Assembly: GCA_903885555.1 (NCBI GenBank)
Contig: CAISIV010000062.1
Span: 1 to 37,091 of the forward strand
DNA length: 37,091 nucleotides
Source: an uncultured Hyphomicrobiales bacterium
GTDB lineage: Bacteria > Pseudomonadota > Alphaproteobacteria > Rhizobiales > Xanthobacteraceae
Direction of reading: 5' to 3'
Both the position numbers and the translations under genes were made by a program. Shown here piece after piece: positions 1-8,694 of the stretch (position 1 is its first letter; every line of letters begins with the position of its first letter). Below the pieces are notes generated by a model that worked only from the letters and a program-made list of their open reading frames with translations, was not told the origin of the DNA and did no database searches.

Positions 1-1211
<1,211 letters not shown>

Positions 1212-1240
1212 GAATTACGCCTCCAACAATTCCCAGCTTC

Positions 1241-2530
1241 TTAGGCTTTGCGCTTCATCAATTTTGCGAACAACGGCCCGAGGCCGCCGCGCGCACGCTT
1301 TGCTTCGGCGCGGCCGGTCAGCACTTGCGCCAACTGGCGGAACATGTCCGCGGTTTTATGGTTGGCCGAGACCTCGGCAATCATCTGGCCGTTATTGGCG
1401 GCGGTGCCGAACAGTTGCGGCTCGAACGGGATCACCACCAGTGGCTGGTCTTCCAACGCCTTGGCGAAGTCCGCAGGCGTGATTTCCGGACGTTTCGGCA
1501 CACCGACCTGGTTGAGGCAGTAATAGGGCTTGTGGTCGTTTGGCCGCGCGGCGCGCAGCAGATCGACCATATTCTTGGCGTTGCGCAGATTGGCGAGATC
1601 GGGGCCGGCGACCACGAGAATGTCGTCGGCGCTGATTAGCAGCCGCCGGGCCCAGCCGGACCAGATATGCGGCACGTCGAGCACGACGCAGGGAATCGAA
1701 CTGCGCAGCGAATCGAGGATTGAATCGAAGGCTTCCTCGCCGAAATCATAGACCCTCTCAAGCGTTGCCGGCGCGGCCAGCAAGCTGAGATGGTCGGTGC
1801 ATTTCGACAGCAGGCGGTCGACGAAGGCGGTGTCGATACGGTCGGGCGAGAACACCGCGTCGGCGATGCCCTGCGGCGGATCCTGGTTGTAGTCGAGGCC
1901 TGCGGTACCGAACGCGAGATCGAGGTCGGTGACGACAGAGTCCAACGACAAGTCGCGGGCAATGGCCCAGGCGACGTTGTGCGCGATGGTGGACGCGCCG
2001 ACTCCCCCTTTGGCACCGACCACGGCGATGATGCGCCCGACCGCCTTGGCGTCCGGCGACGTGAACAGGCCGCAGATCGCGCGCACGACGTCGAGCGTGC
2101 CGATCGGCGCCATCAGATAATCGCTGACGCCGCGCTTGGTCAGTTCGCGATAGAGCGTGACGTCGTTGATGCGGCCGACCACGACGACGCGGGTGCCGGC
2201 GTCGCAGACTTCTGCAAGCTGGTCGAGTTTGTGCAGGATGTCGTCGCCGCGCGCTTCGGCTTCGATGATGATGACGTTCGGCGTCGGTGACGTTCGATAG
2301 GCTTCGACCGCGGCGGTGGCGCCGCCCATCTGGATTTTGACATGGGCCTTGGCCAGACGGCGATCTTCGCCGGCCGACTGCACGGCAGCGGCGGTTTCGA
2401 CCGATTCGCAGAAGGCCTGCACCGATACGCGCGGCGCCGGAGCGATATGTTCATCGGCGGCGACCTCGCCCATCGCCGGCGCCAGCGGCGTGTCATCCGC
2501 AATTGCGACTTGCTGTGCGTGCTTGATCAT
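1241..2530 (-). CDS. cpaE: CpaE/TadZ pilus localisation ATPase-like protein
   Basis: ParA/MinD-superfamily protein that places the Tad pilus machine, acting in the cytoplasm at the membrane. It has 429 residues. An atypical receiver-like domain spans roughly residues 33-155, followed by the ParA-like domain with KGGVGAST at about 174-181 and the acidic strand VVTDLDLAFGTAGLD. The P-loop reads KGGVGAS, without the second lysine of the classic KGGVGKT; I understand this to be common in CpaE proteins, so I do not treat it as damage. The ATG overlaps the cpaD stop in an ATGA arrangement (2527-2530), pointing to translational coupling. Its neighbours cpaD and cpaF support the call. Confidence 0.93.
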   Translation of the reverse strand: MIKHAQQVAIADDTPLAPAMGEVAADEHIAPAPRVSVQAFCESVETAAAVQSAGEDRRLAKAHVKIQMGGATAAVEAYRTSPTPNVIIIEAEARGDDILHKLDQLAEVCDAGTRVVVVGRINDVTLYRELTKRGVSDYLMAPIGTLDVVRAICGLFTSPDAKAVGRIIAVVGAKGGVGASTIAHNVAWAIARDLSLDSVVTDLDLAFGTAGLDYNQDPPQGIADAVFSPDRIDTAFVDRLLSKCTDHLSLLAAPATLERVYDFGEEAFDSILDSLRSSIPCVVLDVPHIWSGWARRLLISADDILVVAGPDLANLRNAKNMVDLLRAARPNDHKPYYCLNQVGVPKRPEITPADFAKALEDQPLVVIPFEPQLFGTAANNGQMIAEVSANHKTADMFRQLAQVLTGRAEAKRARGGLGPLFAKLMKRKA

Positions 2531-3267
2531 TTGCCGACATCGCTGATTTTGCCGGTTTCGTACGCGGCGCCGTAGGTTCCGCTCGGGTTGTCGCCCTTGC
2601 GGTATTTGTCGGTCGCGATGGTGCGGCGGCCGTTGTAGGCCGGCCCGTCACCACGCGGCTGAACGAGATCCGCCGGATTGTCGACCATCGCCGCCAGATT
2701 GCGCTGATTGGCGCAGCCGAGATTCCAGGTCGGCCGGTTCTCGTTGTAGCTGGCGTCCTGCGCCGGGCCGATGTCATTCGGCCACTGGCCGCAAGGGCCC
2801 GCGGTCGCGGTCATCTTCGAGTAGTTGATCTTGATGCTGGTCAGTGCGGAATCCATTGGCTGGTAATTGCGCACGAACACCGCATGGCGCGGCACGCCGG
2901 AGGCCGCGAAGATCGAGTGAATTTCGCGCATCGAATCGGCCGAAGCGGCCGCGGTCGCCTTGCCCTGCGGCACGTCGACAATGATGCCGCTGGTGGCTTC
3001 GCGCCGCCACAGTTGCGCGAAGGCCAGCACGTCGGCGCGCTGCACCGGCGACAGGCCGCCGCGATTGCGTCCGACGAAGACTTCGACGGTGCGGTCGCCT
3101 TCCTTCATCGTGATCGGATGGCGCAGCCGGTAGTCGTTCGGATAGTCCGCCTGTGAGACGCGGCTTTCGTTGCAGCCGGCCAGCAGGGCGGCGAGACCGC
3201 CGGCCGCCAGCAGACGCAAGGCCGCCTTGCCGTAGCGCCGGGCAGCCGCCTTATGGAGTTCTGTCAT
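2527..3267 (-). CDS. cpaD: CpaD pilus assembly lipoprotein
   Basis: Outer-membrane-associated lipoprotein of the Tad secretion channel, thought to work with the CpaC secretin. The product has 246 residues from the ATG at 3267; a TTG 24 bases upstream is in frame, but AGAGGA sits about 7 bases before the ATG, so I prefer the ATG. The N-terminus has a basic patch, a hydrophobic stretch and the lipobox LLAGC, giving an acylated cysteine near residue 31. The middle contains the segments YRLRHPI and GPCGQWPNDIG and later NLGCANQRNLAAMV, typical of CpaD. It lies between cpaC and cpaE and overlaps the cpaE start by 4 bases. Confidence 0.92.
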   Translation of the reverse strand: MTELHKAAARRYGKAALRLLAAGGLAALLAGCNESRVSQADYPNDYRLRHPITMKEGDRTVEVFVGRNRGGLSPVQRADVLAFAQLWRREATSGIIVDVPQGKATAAASADSMREIHSIFAASGVPRHAVFVRNYQPMDSALTSIKINYSKMTATAGPCGQWPNDIGPAQDASYNENRPTWNLGCANQRNLAAMVDNPADLVQPRGDGPAYNGRRTIATDKYRKGDNPSGTYGAAYETGKISDVGK

Positions 3268-3287
3268 CGCTCGTCCTCTGGTGCCGC

Positions 3288-3365
3288 TCAATCGAGAATG
3301 AATCCGTACTTGCCGCGATAGTTGGCGCTCTGTTCCGGCTGCGCCGCGGGCTGGCCCGCGGTGCC
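3288..3365 (-). other. In-frame remnant of the CpaC C-terminus beyond a TAA codon
   Basis: Reading on in the cpaC frame after the TAA at 3366-3368 gives 25 sense codons, starting GTAGQPAAQ and ending NYRGKYGFILD, then TGA 20 bases before the cpaD start. The tail has a pattern I recognise from rhizobial CpaC proteins, where a tyrosine normally follows RLNRI; TAT or TAC to TAA needs one base change. Without that change, cpaC would span 3288-4781 and have 497 codons. Confidence 0.7.
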
Positions 3366-4781
3366 TTAGATGCGGTTGAGACGTCCCAGCAGCACCGTTT
3401 GCGGGTCGCTCGGATCCGCGAAGCCGTCATCGGGCCGCGACAACAGCTTCTGCGCGACCGCACGCACCACGTAAGGCGTCACGATGACGACCAGTTCGGT
3501 CTGGTGATTGATGTAGTCGCGGCTCTTGAACAATGCGCCGAGCACCGGCAGTTGCATCAGGCCGGGAACGCCGTTGATCTGCTGCTTAGTCTGTTCCTGG
3601 ATCATGCCGGCCAGCGCCAGCGAACCGCCCGAGGGAATTTCCACGGTGGTTTCGGCGCGGCGCGTGCTGATCGAGGGAATGGTCAAAGTCTGGGTCGAGC
3701 CAGGCACCGCCAGCGTCAAGGCGTTGTCGGTCGAGAGGTCGGAGACTTCGGTCATGACCTTGAGGCTGATGCGGCCTTCCGACAGGACGATCGGCGTAAA
3801 CACCAGGCTGACGCCGAACTTCTTGAAGTCGACCTGCGCTTGGCAGATCGGCGGCGATTTGGTGGTGTCGCACGACAGGCCATTGGGAATCGGGAATTCG
3901 CCGCCGGCGACGAAGCTCGCGGTCTCGCCGGAAATCGCGGTCAAATTCGGCTCGGCCAGCGTGCGCAGCACGCCGGCGCGGTCCATCGCCCGCAGCGTGG
4001 CGGTGATGTTCTTCCAGGTACCGTCGAGCGAGGAGTTGCTCAGCGTCTGGCCGGTCGCGGAGAACGGGTTCTGCTGGTTGAAGTTCACCACGGCGGTGCC
4101 GTAGTTGAAGCTGCCCGACAGATCGATGCCGAGCTGCTTGATGATGTCGCGGCGGACTTCCGCCACCTGCACTTTCAGCATGACCTGATCGCGGCCGCGC
4201 ACGCCGATGCCGTTGACGACCTTGACGCCGTCGCCGACCAGCCGTGACGCAATGTCATAGGCCTGCTGCGACTCGGCGTTGCTCGCCGCGCTGCCGGACA
4301 GCATGATGCCATCGGCGCCGACGCCTTCGATGCGGATGTCGCTGTCGGGCATGCTCTGCTTCAGTGCGGCGCGTACGCCGTTAAGATCGCGTGTGACGGC
4401 GAGGTCGAAGCCGGCGATCTGCTTGCCGGCGGCGTCAAAGAAGAAAATGTTGGTCTGTCCGATGGCGACGCCGATCATGTAGACGCGCCGCGACGAGCGG
4501 ATCACCGCGTTGGCGATCTTGGGGTCGGCGACCAGGACGTCCTTGATGTCGGCCGGCAGATCGATGGCGACAGATTTGCCGACGCCGAGCGGAATGAATC
4601 GCGACGTCGCTTCGCTCGCGGCCACCTGGATGACCTGCGTCGGCGTATCGGCGGCCTGCAGCGGGCTCATGGGCGCGAGGCCCGCGCCGGCGAGCAGCGC
4701 CGCCAGCGATGCGCTGCGGATCAGTGTCTTCATGGCCCAATGTCCGGTCGGCATGTCCCTGAGGTCCTTGCGCTCGTTCAT
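3366..4781 (-). CDS. cpaC: CpaC/RcpA outer-membrane secretin, C-terminus cut by an in-frame TAA
   Basis: Type II-like secretin that forms the outer-membrane pore for the Flp pilus. The frame gives 471 residues. After a signal peptide (hydrophobic core about residues 22-40, likely cut after LQA) comes the pilus N-domain (about 45-125), a BON-like segment, then the secretin domain (about 245-440) with the characteristic VPGLMQLPVLGALFKS and TELVVIVTPYVV. The protein stops at RLNRI, but the same frame continues past the TAA at 3366-3368 for 25 codons ending YRGKYGFILD and a TGA at 3288-3290. That tail resembles the usual CpaC end, so the gene may carry a nonsense change or a base error. The 4781 ATG overlaps the cpaB stop (ATGA); an alternative start is the ATG at 4733, directly before the signal peptide. 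Confidence 0.93.
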   Translation of the reverse strand: MNERKDLRDMPTGHWAMKTLIRSASLAALLAGAGLAPMSPLQAADTPTQVIQVAASEATSRFIPLGVGKSVAIDLPADIKDVLVADPKIANAVIRSSRRVYMIGVAIGQTNIFFFDAAGKQIAGFDLAVTRDLNGVRAALKQSMPDSDIRIEGVGADGIMLSGSAASNAESQQAYDIASRLVGDGVKVVNGIGVRGRDQVMLKVQVAEVRRDIIKQLGIDLSGSFNYGTAVVNFNQQNPFSATGQTLSNSSLDGTWKNITATLRAMDRAGVLRTLAEPNLTAISGETASFVAGGEFPIPNGLSCDTTKSPPICQAQVDFKKFGVSLVFTPIVLSEGRISLKVMTEVSDLSTDNALTLAVPGSTQTLTIPSISTRRAETTVEIPSGGSLALAGMIQEQTKQQINGVPGLMQLPVLGALFKSRDYINHQTELVVIVTPYVVRAVAQKLLSRPDDGFADPSDPQTVLLGRLNRI

Positions 4782-5572
4782 TTCGGTGTCGACTGCGTGC
4801 TCACGCCGAAGCGGATCACATTGACGGTGTTCTTCTTGCCGGAGGATTCTTCGGCGGCGGGTTCATTGGTCTTCGACGCGTCGGTGACGCTGCGCAGCGC
4901 CAGCGATAGCGAACCGACCTGCTGCGACAGCACAAGTGTTTCGGCCTGGCTGGGGCTGAGTTCGAGCGTCGCGGTCTTGCCGACGACGACCTTCTGGCCG
5001 TTTTTCTCTTCGACGTTCTGGTCGATGGCCAGAATGCGAATGTTCGTGAGCACGGTTTCGCTGGTGCGCGATTCAGCGGCACCGGCCTTGTCGGCATTGG
5101 CGTCGCGCCGTGTGAGAATGACGTCGACGCGATCGTTCGGCAGGATAAAGCCGCCGGCGCCGTTCTCCGGCGAAATCTGGGTCGATACGGCGCGCATGCC
5201 GGTCGGCAGAATCGCGGCCATGAAGCCGGAGCCCTTGGCGTTCACCAGTTTGGCTTCGCGAATAGGTTCGCCGGCGATGAAAGGCACGCGCGCGATCAGA
5301 CCGTTGAGATCCTCGACGGCCTGCGGGCGATTGTTTCGACGGATGAAGTTGCCGCTGGCGGCGGTTGCGGGCCAGGACTGCCATTGCATGTCGGCGGCCG
5401 ATAGGGCCGTACCCATCGGAATGTCGCCTTTGGCGATCAGCACGTCGACAGTGTCGACCTGCACGACCTCGGGCTTAACTTCCGGGGGCTTTTCGGAACG
5501 GCCCGCCAACATCGCGGCGATTCCACCCGCACCGATGGCGACCGACAGCACTACGACGCGCGCCGCTTTCAT
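4778..5572 (-). CDS. cpaB: CpaB/RcpC pilus assembly protein
   Basis: Periplasmic Flp pilus assembly protein, anchored by a single N-terminal membrane segment and thought to support the secretin. It has 264 residues. Residues 5-23 form the signal anchor; the SAF/CpaB domain (about 42-110) contains VLIAKGDIPMGTALSAADM; the RcpC part follows with GMRAVSTQIS, GGFILPNDRVDVILTRR and KTATLELSPSQAETL. These are diagnostic of CpaB. The start is supported by a GAGAG/GTGAG purine stretch just upstream. It heads the cpaB-C-D-E-F operon; the 224-base spacer to cpaA holds a hairpin and a CtrA-like box, suggesting its own promoter. Confidence 0.95.
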   Translation of the reverse strand: MKAARVVVLSVAIGAGGIAAMLAGRSEKPPEVKPEVVQVDTVDVLIAKGDIPMGTALSAADMQWQSWPATAASGNFIRRNNRPQAVEDLNGLIARVPFIAGEPIREAKLVNAKGSGFMAAILPTGMRAVSTQISPENGAGGFILPNDRVDVILTRRDANADKAGAAESRTSETVLTNIRILAIDQNVEEKNGQKVVVGKTATLELSPSQAETLVLSQQVGSLSLALRSVTDASKTNEPAAEESSGKKNTVNVIRFGVSTQSTPK

Positions 5573-5604
5573 ACGCTCACTCTCACAGTGACAAGCAGCC
5601 GGAC

Positions 5605-5630
5605 TGGCCGCCTAAAGCACATGGCGGCCA
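5605..5630 (-). promoter_or_regulatory. Inverted repeat in the cpaB leader
   Basis: Perfect 8-base arms TGGCCGCC (5605-5612) and GGCGGCCA (5623-5630) flank a 10-base spacer, 33 bases before the cpaB start. In mRNA this would be a strong stem close to the ribosome binding site; as DNA it could be an operator. No T-run follows, so a terminator is unlikely. Function is inferred only. Confidence 0.45.
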
Positions 5631-5673
5631 ACACGACCGCTTACACGGGATTTCATCAGCTAAAGGTCAAGGT

Positions 5674-5681
5674 ATGGTTAA
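5674..5681 (-). promoter_or_regulatory. CtrA-box-like TTAACCAT upstream of cpaB
   Basis: The minus strand reads TTAACCAT about 100 bases before the cpaB start. This equals the 8-mer CtrA recognition sequence described in alphaproteobacteria. Pilin genes are known CtrA targets in Caulobacter, so cell-cycle control of this operon is plausible, but one 8-mer alone is weak evidence. Confidence 0.4.
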
Positions 5682-5796
5682 GCAGCGGTATCTAAATCGA
5701 GTTAATATTTTCTTGCGCGCTGTCGCGGCACTTAATGAGTCGTTACTTCCGAAAACCGGAATGTCGTTTGTTAAAATCGCGCGCGATGAATGAAAG

Positions 5797-6306
5797 TCAG
5801 ATGCCGAACGCGGGCATCCAGCCGGTCTTGGGATAGACCGCAAGCGCGGCAGCAGCCAGCGCGATGCCGTAGGGAATCCCGCCGCCGGTTTCGTGCAGCC
5901 GCATGATCCAGGGCTGACGCGCGAGGAAGTCCGGCAGTGGCAGTTTGCGAAACTGGATCAGCACCAGCGTCAGAACGCCGCCGAACAGCGACGCATAGAC
6001 CAGATAGTCGAGCAGGTGATCGAAGCCAAACCACAGCGCGGTAGCGGCCGCGAGCTTGGCGTCGCCGCCGCCGATCCAGCCCTGCGAGAAAAAGCCGAAG
6101 GCAACGACCAGTACCAGCGCGCCCGCGGCCAGATGCAGGGCGATGTCCTGCAGGCCCATGCCGGTGACGATCGTCAACACCAGAAAGCCGCCGGCCAGCG
6201 CCAGCGACAGCCGGTTCGAGATCGTCATGGTAAGAAGATCGCTAGAGGCGGCGAACGCCATCAACGCGGGGAATAGCAGAAGCCTGATACCGTCGGTCAG
6301 CATCAT
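5797..6306 (-). CDS. cpaA: CpaA prepilin peptidase (A24 family)
   Basis: Inner-membrane aspartic protease that cleaves the leader of the Flp pilin and TadE-type pseudopilins. It has 169 residues and about six hydrophobic segments. The two catalytic aspartates are visible: D23 in SSDLLTMTISN and D82 in the GGGDAKL motif (GxGD signature). The length fits the short TadV/CpaA class, which lacks the N-methylation domain of type IV PilD. It lies between the flp pilin gene (143 bases upstream) and cpaB (224 bases downstream). The ATG at 6306 is used; a second methionine follows immediately, so the start could shift by one codon. Confidence 0.95.
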   Translation of the reverse strand: MMLTDGIRLLLFPALMAFAASSDLLTMTISNRLSLALAGGFLVLTIVTGMGLQDIALHLAAGALVLVVAFGFFSQGWIGGGDAKLAAATALWFGFDHLLDYLVYASLFGGVLTLVLIQFRKLPLPDFLARQPWIMRLHETGGGIPYGIALAAAALAVYPKTGWMPAFGI

Positions 6307-6390
6307 TACGTATGTCCCAGCGGGCGAATGCGCACGGGTTTAGCGCGAGACGTCTTTACCGGCGGTTAAGGATTGAAAATCCACGCCGCA

Positions 6391-6427
6391 CAAAAGCAAA
6401 AGGCTCCGGCGAGTGGCCGGAGCCTTT
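6391..6427 (-). terminator. Rho-independent terminator after the flp pilin gene
   Basis: Arms of 12 bases (6399-6410 and 6416-6427, AAAGGCTCCGGC and complement) with a 5-base loop. On the minus strand the stem is followed by TTTTGCTTTTG. It starts 23 bases after the pilin stop and probably separates abundant pilin mRNA from the cpaA message, with partial read-through possible. Confidence 0.88.
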
Positions 6428-6449
6428 GTAACTGCGTCGTCGGCCCGGA

Positions 6450-6614
6450 CTACTTGAGCTGGGTCGAGATGCTCTGGAACTTCGCGTTGAGCGAGGTGCC
6501 GAGACCGTTCACGACCGCGATGATCGCGACCGAGATGCCAGCGGCGATCAGGCCATATTCGATGGCCGTCGCGCCGGAGTTGTCCTTTACGAAACGAACC
6601 AAGAGGTTTTTCAT
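6450..6614 (-). CDS. pilA: Flp/PilA major pilin (54 aa)
   Basis: Structural subunit of the Flp pilus. The 54-residue product has a short basic leader MKNLLVRFVKDNSG, then ATAIEYGLIAAG and a hydrophobic helix. Cleavage by CpaA would fall after G14, leaving mature ATAIEY with the glutamate (E19) and tyrosine (Y20) typical of Flp pilins. TAGGAGC lies about 6 bases before the ATG. It is first in the leftward cpa cluster, with a strong terminator right after it, as expected for a highly expressed subunit. The gene is very short but all signatures agree. Confidence 0.96.
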   Translation of the reverse strand: MKNLLVRFVKDNSGATAIEYGLIAAGISVAIIAVVNGLGTSLNAKFQSISTQLK

Positions 6615-7094
6615 CGGTAGCTCCTAAATCCACACGTGGCTGTCTGAGCTGATCCCCAGGGCAGAATTTGCTCCGGCTCCCAAGAACCAATGCCGCAAAG
6701 TAGCCCGTAGGTCTTGCGTGGCGGTTAATGTGATCGATGAAACTTGGGGTAATGGCTGGTATACAATTCGTAGTTAACAAGATATTACTGCAACAATAGT
6801 AGAGTTAATAAATCGTAACTACGGTCTATACTAAATATAACTGAAATTATTAAAGCGAATACATAAGAGTTCGGCAGCTAGTCTCAGTAATTACGCTAGA
6901 AACTATTACGGCCTCTGCTTTCGTCTTCGGCGTCAATACTATCAGAGGTGCAAGTCTTTGCCGGACATCTCCGGATACCGCCTGCTATATGCGGCCCGCG
7001 CGACCGGCGAATGCAACGGATTCACCGCATCTTAACTTGCGACGCGGATACCGGATTGCCGGATATTTCTCGTAAAAAACGCGAGCGCGCGGCC
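6615..7094. other. AT-rich divergent regulatory region between flp and the hydroxylase gene
   Basis: About 480 bases without a convincing gene. The first part is the pilin leader. From about 6760 to 6900 the base composition falls sharply (16 G or C in the 60 bases 6781-6840). It holds the 8-base inverted repeat CGTAGTTA (6769-6776) / TAACTACG (6816-6823) and TTAA-N7-TTAC (6774-6788), one base off the CtrA pattern TTAA-N7-TTAA. The reading frame of the downstream hydroxylase stays open back to 6948, but the predicted peptide there does not look conserved. Most likely this is the pilin promoter and enhancer region. Confidence 0.6.
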
Positions 7095-7979
7095 ATGTTC
7101 AACGAATTCATCGCCGTTCTATCGGTTTCCGGCGAGACAATGCTCAAACTGGTGCCCGTCACGTTGGCTTTTGGCATCGGCTTTGCGCTGCTGACGCATT
7201 GGATGGCCTGCAATCCCGGCGAGCCCTGGTGGCGCAAACGCGAAATCGTCACCGACATTCTCTACTGGTTCCTGATCCCGATGATGGCGCGTTTCGTGCG
7301 CATCGGACTCATGGTGATGGGCGCGGCGCTACTGTTCAACATTCACGGCGAAGCGGCGCTCAACGAATTCTACAATGACGGTTTCGGTCCGCTGGCCACG
7401 CTGCCGCTTTGGGCTCAGGCGCTGATATTCGTCGTTGTGTCGGATTTCCTGACCTATTGGACGCACCGCATCTTTCATGGCGCGGACCTTTGGAAATATC
7501 ACGCGATCCATCATTCGTCGGAGGATCTCGACTGGATCTCCGCCGCGCGGTTTCATCCGATCAATATTTTCTTCGGCACCGTGCTGGTCGACGTGGCGCT
7601 GCTGCTCGCGGGGATTTCGCCGAATGTCATGTTGTGGGTGGGACCATTCACGACCGCGACCTCGGCGATGGTGCACGCCAATTTGAACTGGACCTTCGGG
7701 CCGTTCAAATACGTGCTGGCGAGCCCCGTGTTTCACCGCTGGCACCACACCGCTGCCGATCGCGGCGGTTCGAGCAACTTCGCCGGCACTTTCCCGGTCT
7801 GGGATTTGATGTTCGGCACCTTTTATATGCCTAAAAACGAGATGCCGGACGCCTACGGTGTCGATGACATGCATTTTCCGGCCGGTTTTGGCGCGCAGAT
7901 GCTCTATCCGTTCCGTCATCTCATCGATGAATGGCGCGCCAAGCGGAACCCGATTGCCAAGGGCTCCAAACCCGTCTGA
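7095..7979 (+). CDS. Sterol desaturase/fatty acid hydroxylase superfamily membrane protein
   Basis: Di-iron integral membrane oxygenase of the fatty acid hydroxylase superfamily; substrate unknown (lipid or sterol-like). From the ATG at 7095 it has 294 residues. The histidine clusters that bind iron are all present: HRIFH (124-128), HAIHH (136-140) and HRWHH (214-218), with additional H154 and H194. Hydrophobic segments lie near 20-38, 52-84, 105-122 and 160-188. The frame is open upstream to a GTG at 6948, and an ATG at 7011 is also possible, but the sequence before 7095 lacks family-like features; no strong ribosome binding site decides this. It sits between two pilus loci without an obvious functional link. 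Confidence 0.88.
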   Translation: MFNEFIAVLSVSGETMLKLVPVTLAFGIGFALLTHWMACNPGEPWWRKREIVTDILYWFLIPMMARFVRIGLMVMGAALLFNIHGEAALNEFYNDGFGPLATLPLWAQALIFVVVSDFLTYWTHRIFHGADLWKYHAIHHSSEDLDWISAARFHPINIFFGTVLVDVALLLAGISPNVMLWVGPFTTATSAMVHANLNWTFGPFKYVLASPVFHRWHHTAADRGGSSNFAGTFPVWDLMFGTFYMPKNEMPDAYGVDDMHFPAGFGAQMLYPFRHLIDEWRAKRNPIAKGSKPV

Positions 7980-8096
7980 ATGCCGGCCTTATAAGCACTC
8001 TTTGCACTTCGTTCACCAATTTGCAGTCAACTCGGCTGGAAGCGTCCCGTCCTGTTGCGGCGGGCTTTGTATGCGTGTGTAGCGTTGGAGAGTTCA

Positions 8097-8567
8097 ATGT
8101 CGGCCGTGTTCTGGCGCCGCAATCGAATGATTGCATCGGCGCTGTTGTCCGCCACCATGCTGACCGCATTCCCGGCGCTGGCCGCTACCTTCACCGTCAA
8201 TGTCGACCAGGCGCAGATCATGCGGCTGCCCGACAAGGTCGCCACCATCGTCATCGGCAATCCGCTGATCGCTGACGCCTCGCTGCAAAGCGGCGGCATT
8301 CTGGTCGTCACCGGCAAAGGCTACGGCTCGACCAATCTTCTGGCGATGGATCGCGCCGGCAAGATCGTCATGGACACCACGGTGCAGGTGGTCGGTCCCG
8401 CCGGCGGCGATCTGGTCGTGGTCTACAAGGGCGTCGCCCGTGAATCCTACAGCTGCTCGCCGGAATGTTCGCCGCGCATGACGCTGGGTGACGACAACAA
8501 GTACTTCACCGACACGTTGGGCCAAGTCGGCACCCGGGCCAATACGGCGCAGGCTCCGGTGAAATAG
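8097..8567 (+). CDS. Pilus assembly protein with CpaC-type N-terminal domain only
   Basis: Exported 156-residue protein related to the N-terminal pilus domain of the CpaC/RcpA secretin but with no secretin channel. Residues 1-29 form a signal peptide ending FPALA. The following 75 residues (FTVNVDQAQIMRLP, then ATIVIGNPLIADASL and GKGYGSTNLLAMD) match the conserved pattern of that domain, seen also in cpaC of this window as VADPKIANAVIRS and IGQTNIFFFD. A C-terminal part has two cysteines in YSCSPECSP. TTGGAGAG precedes the ATG by about 5 bases. It leads the rightward unit with two TadE-type genes and may be an accessory of the pilus channel. Confidence 0.82.
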   Translation: MSAVFWRRNRMIASALLSATMLTAFPALAATFTVNVDQAQIMRLPDKVATIVIGNPLIADASLQSGGILVVTGKGYGSTNLLAMDRAGKIVMDTTVQVVGPAGGDLVVVYKGVARESYSCSPECSPRMTLGDDNKYFTDTLGQVGTRANTAQAPVK

Positions 8568-8587
8568 CGTCGGCGTCGCGAGCAGGG

Positions 8588-8602
8588 TTAGCGGCTGCTT
8601 AA
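8588..8602. promoter_or_regulatory. CtrA-like box before the tadE genes
   Basis: TTAG-N7-TTAA, one base off the alphaproteobacterial CtrA pattern TTAA-N7-TTAA, about 93 bases before the TadE start at 8695. On its own it is weak, but similar sequences occur before flp and cpaB. Confidence 0.3.
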
Positions 8603-8694
8603 TGCGATTGCCGTTGTTCGAAGCAATGCCCGCAAGAATTTGAAAACGCCGCTCTGGTAGTGTTCCGCCACCCGTAATTCGTCGAGCCTCCATC

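Noticed and set aside
1700-1990. Missing Walker lysine in CpaE as a sign of a broken gene
   Set aside because: KGGVGAS is, to my knowledge, common in CpaE/TadZ of this group; the rest of the gene is intact.
3153-4247. 364-codon plus-strand frame opposite cpaC and cpaD
   Set aside because: Composition is a shadow of the secretin gene, with no domain features.
6948-7094. Upstream extension of the hydroxylase gene from a GTG at 6948
   Set aside because: The added 49 residues show no membrane or family features; I use the ATG at 7095, although the 7011 ATG remains possible.
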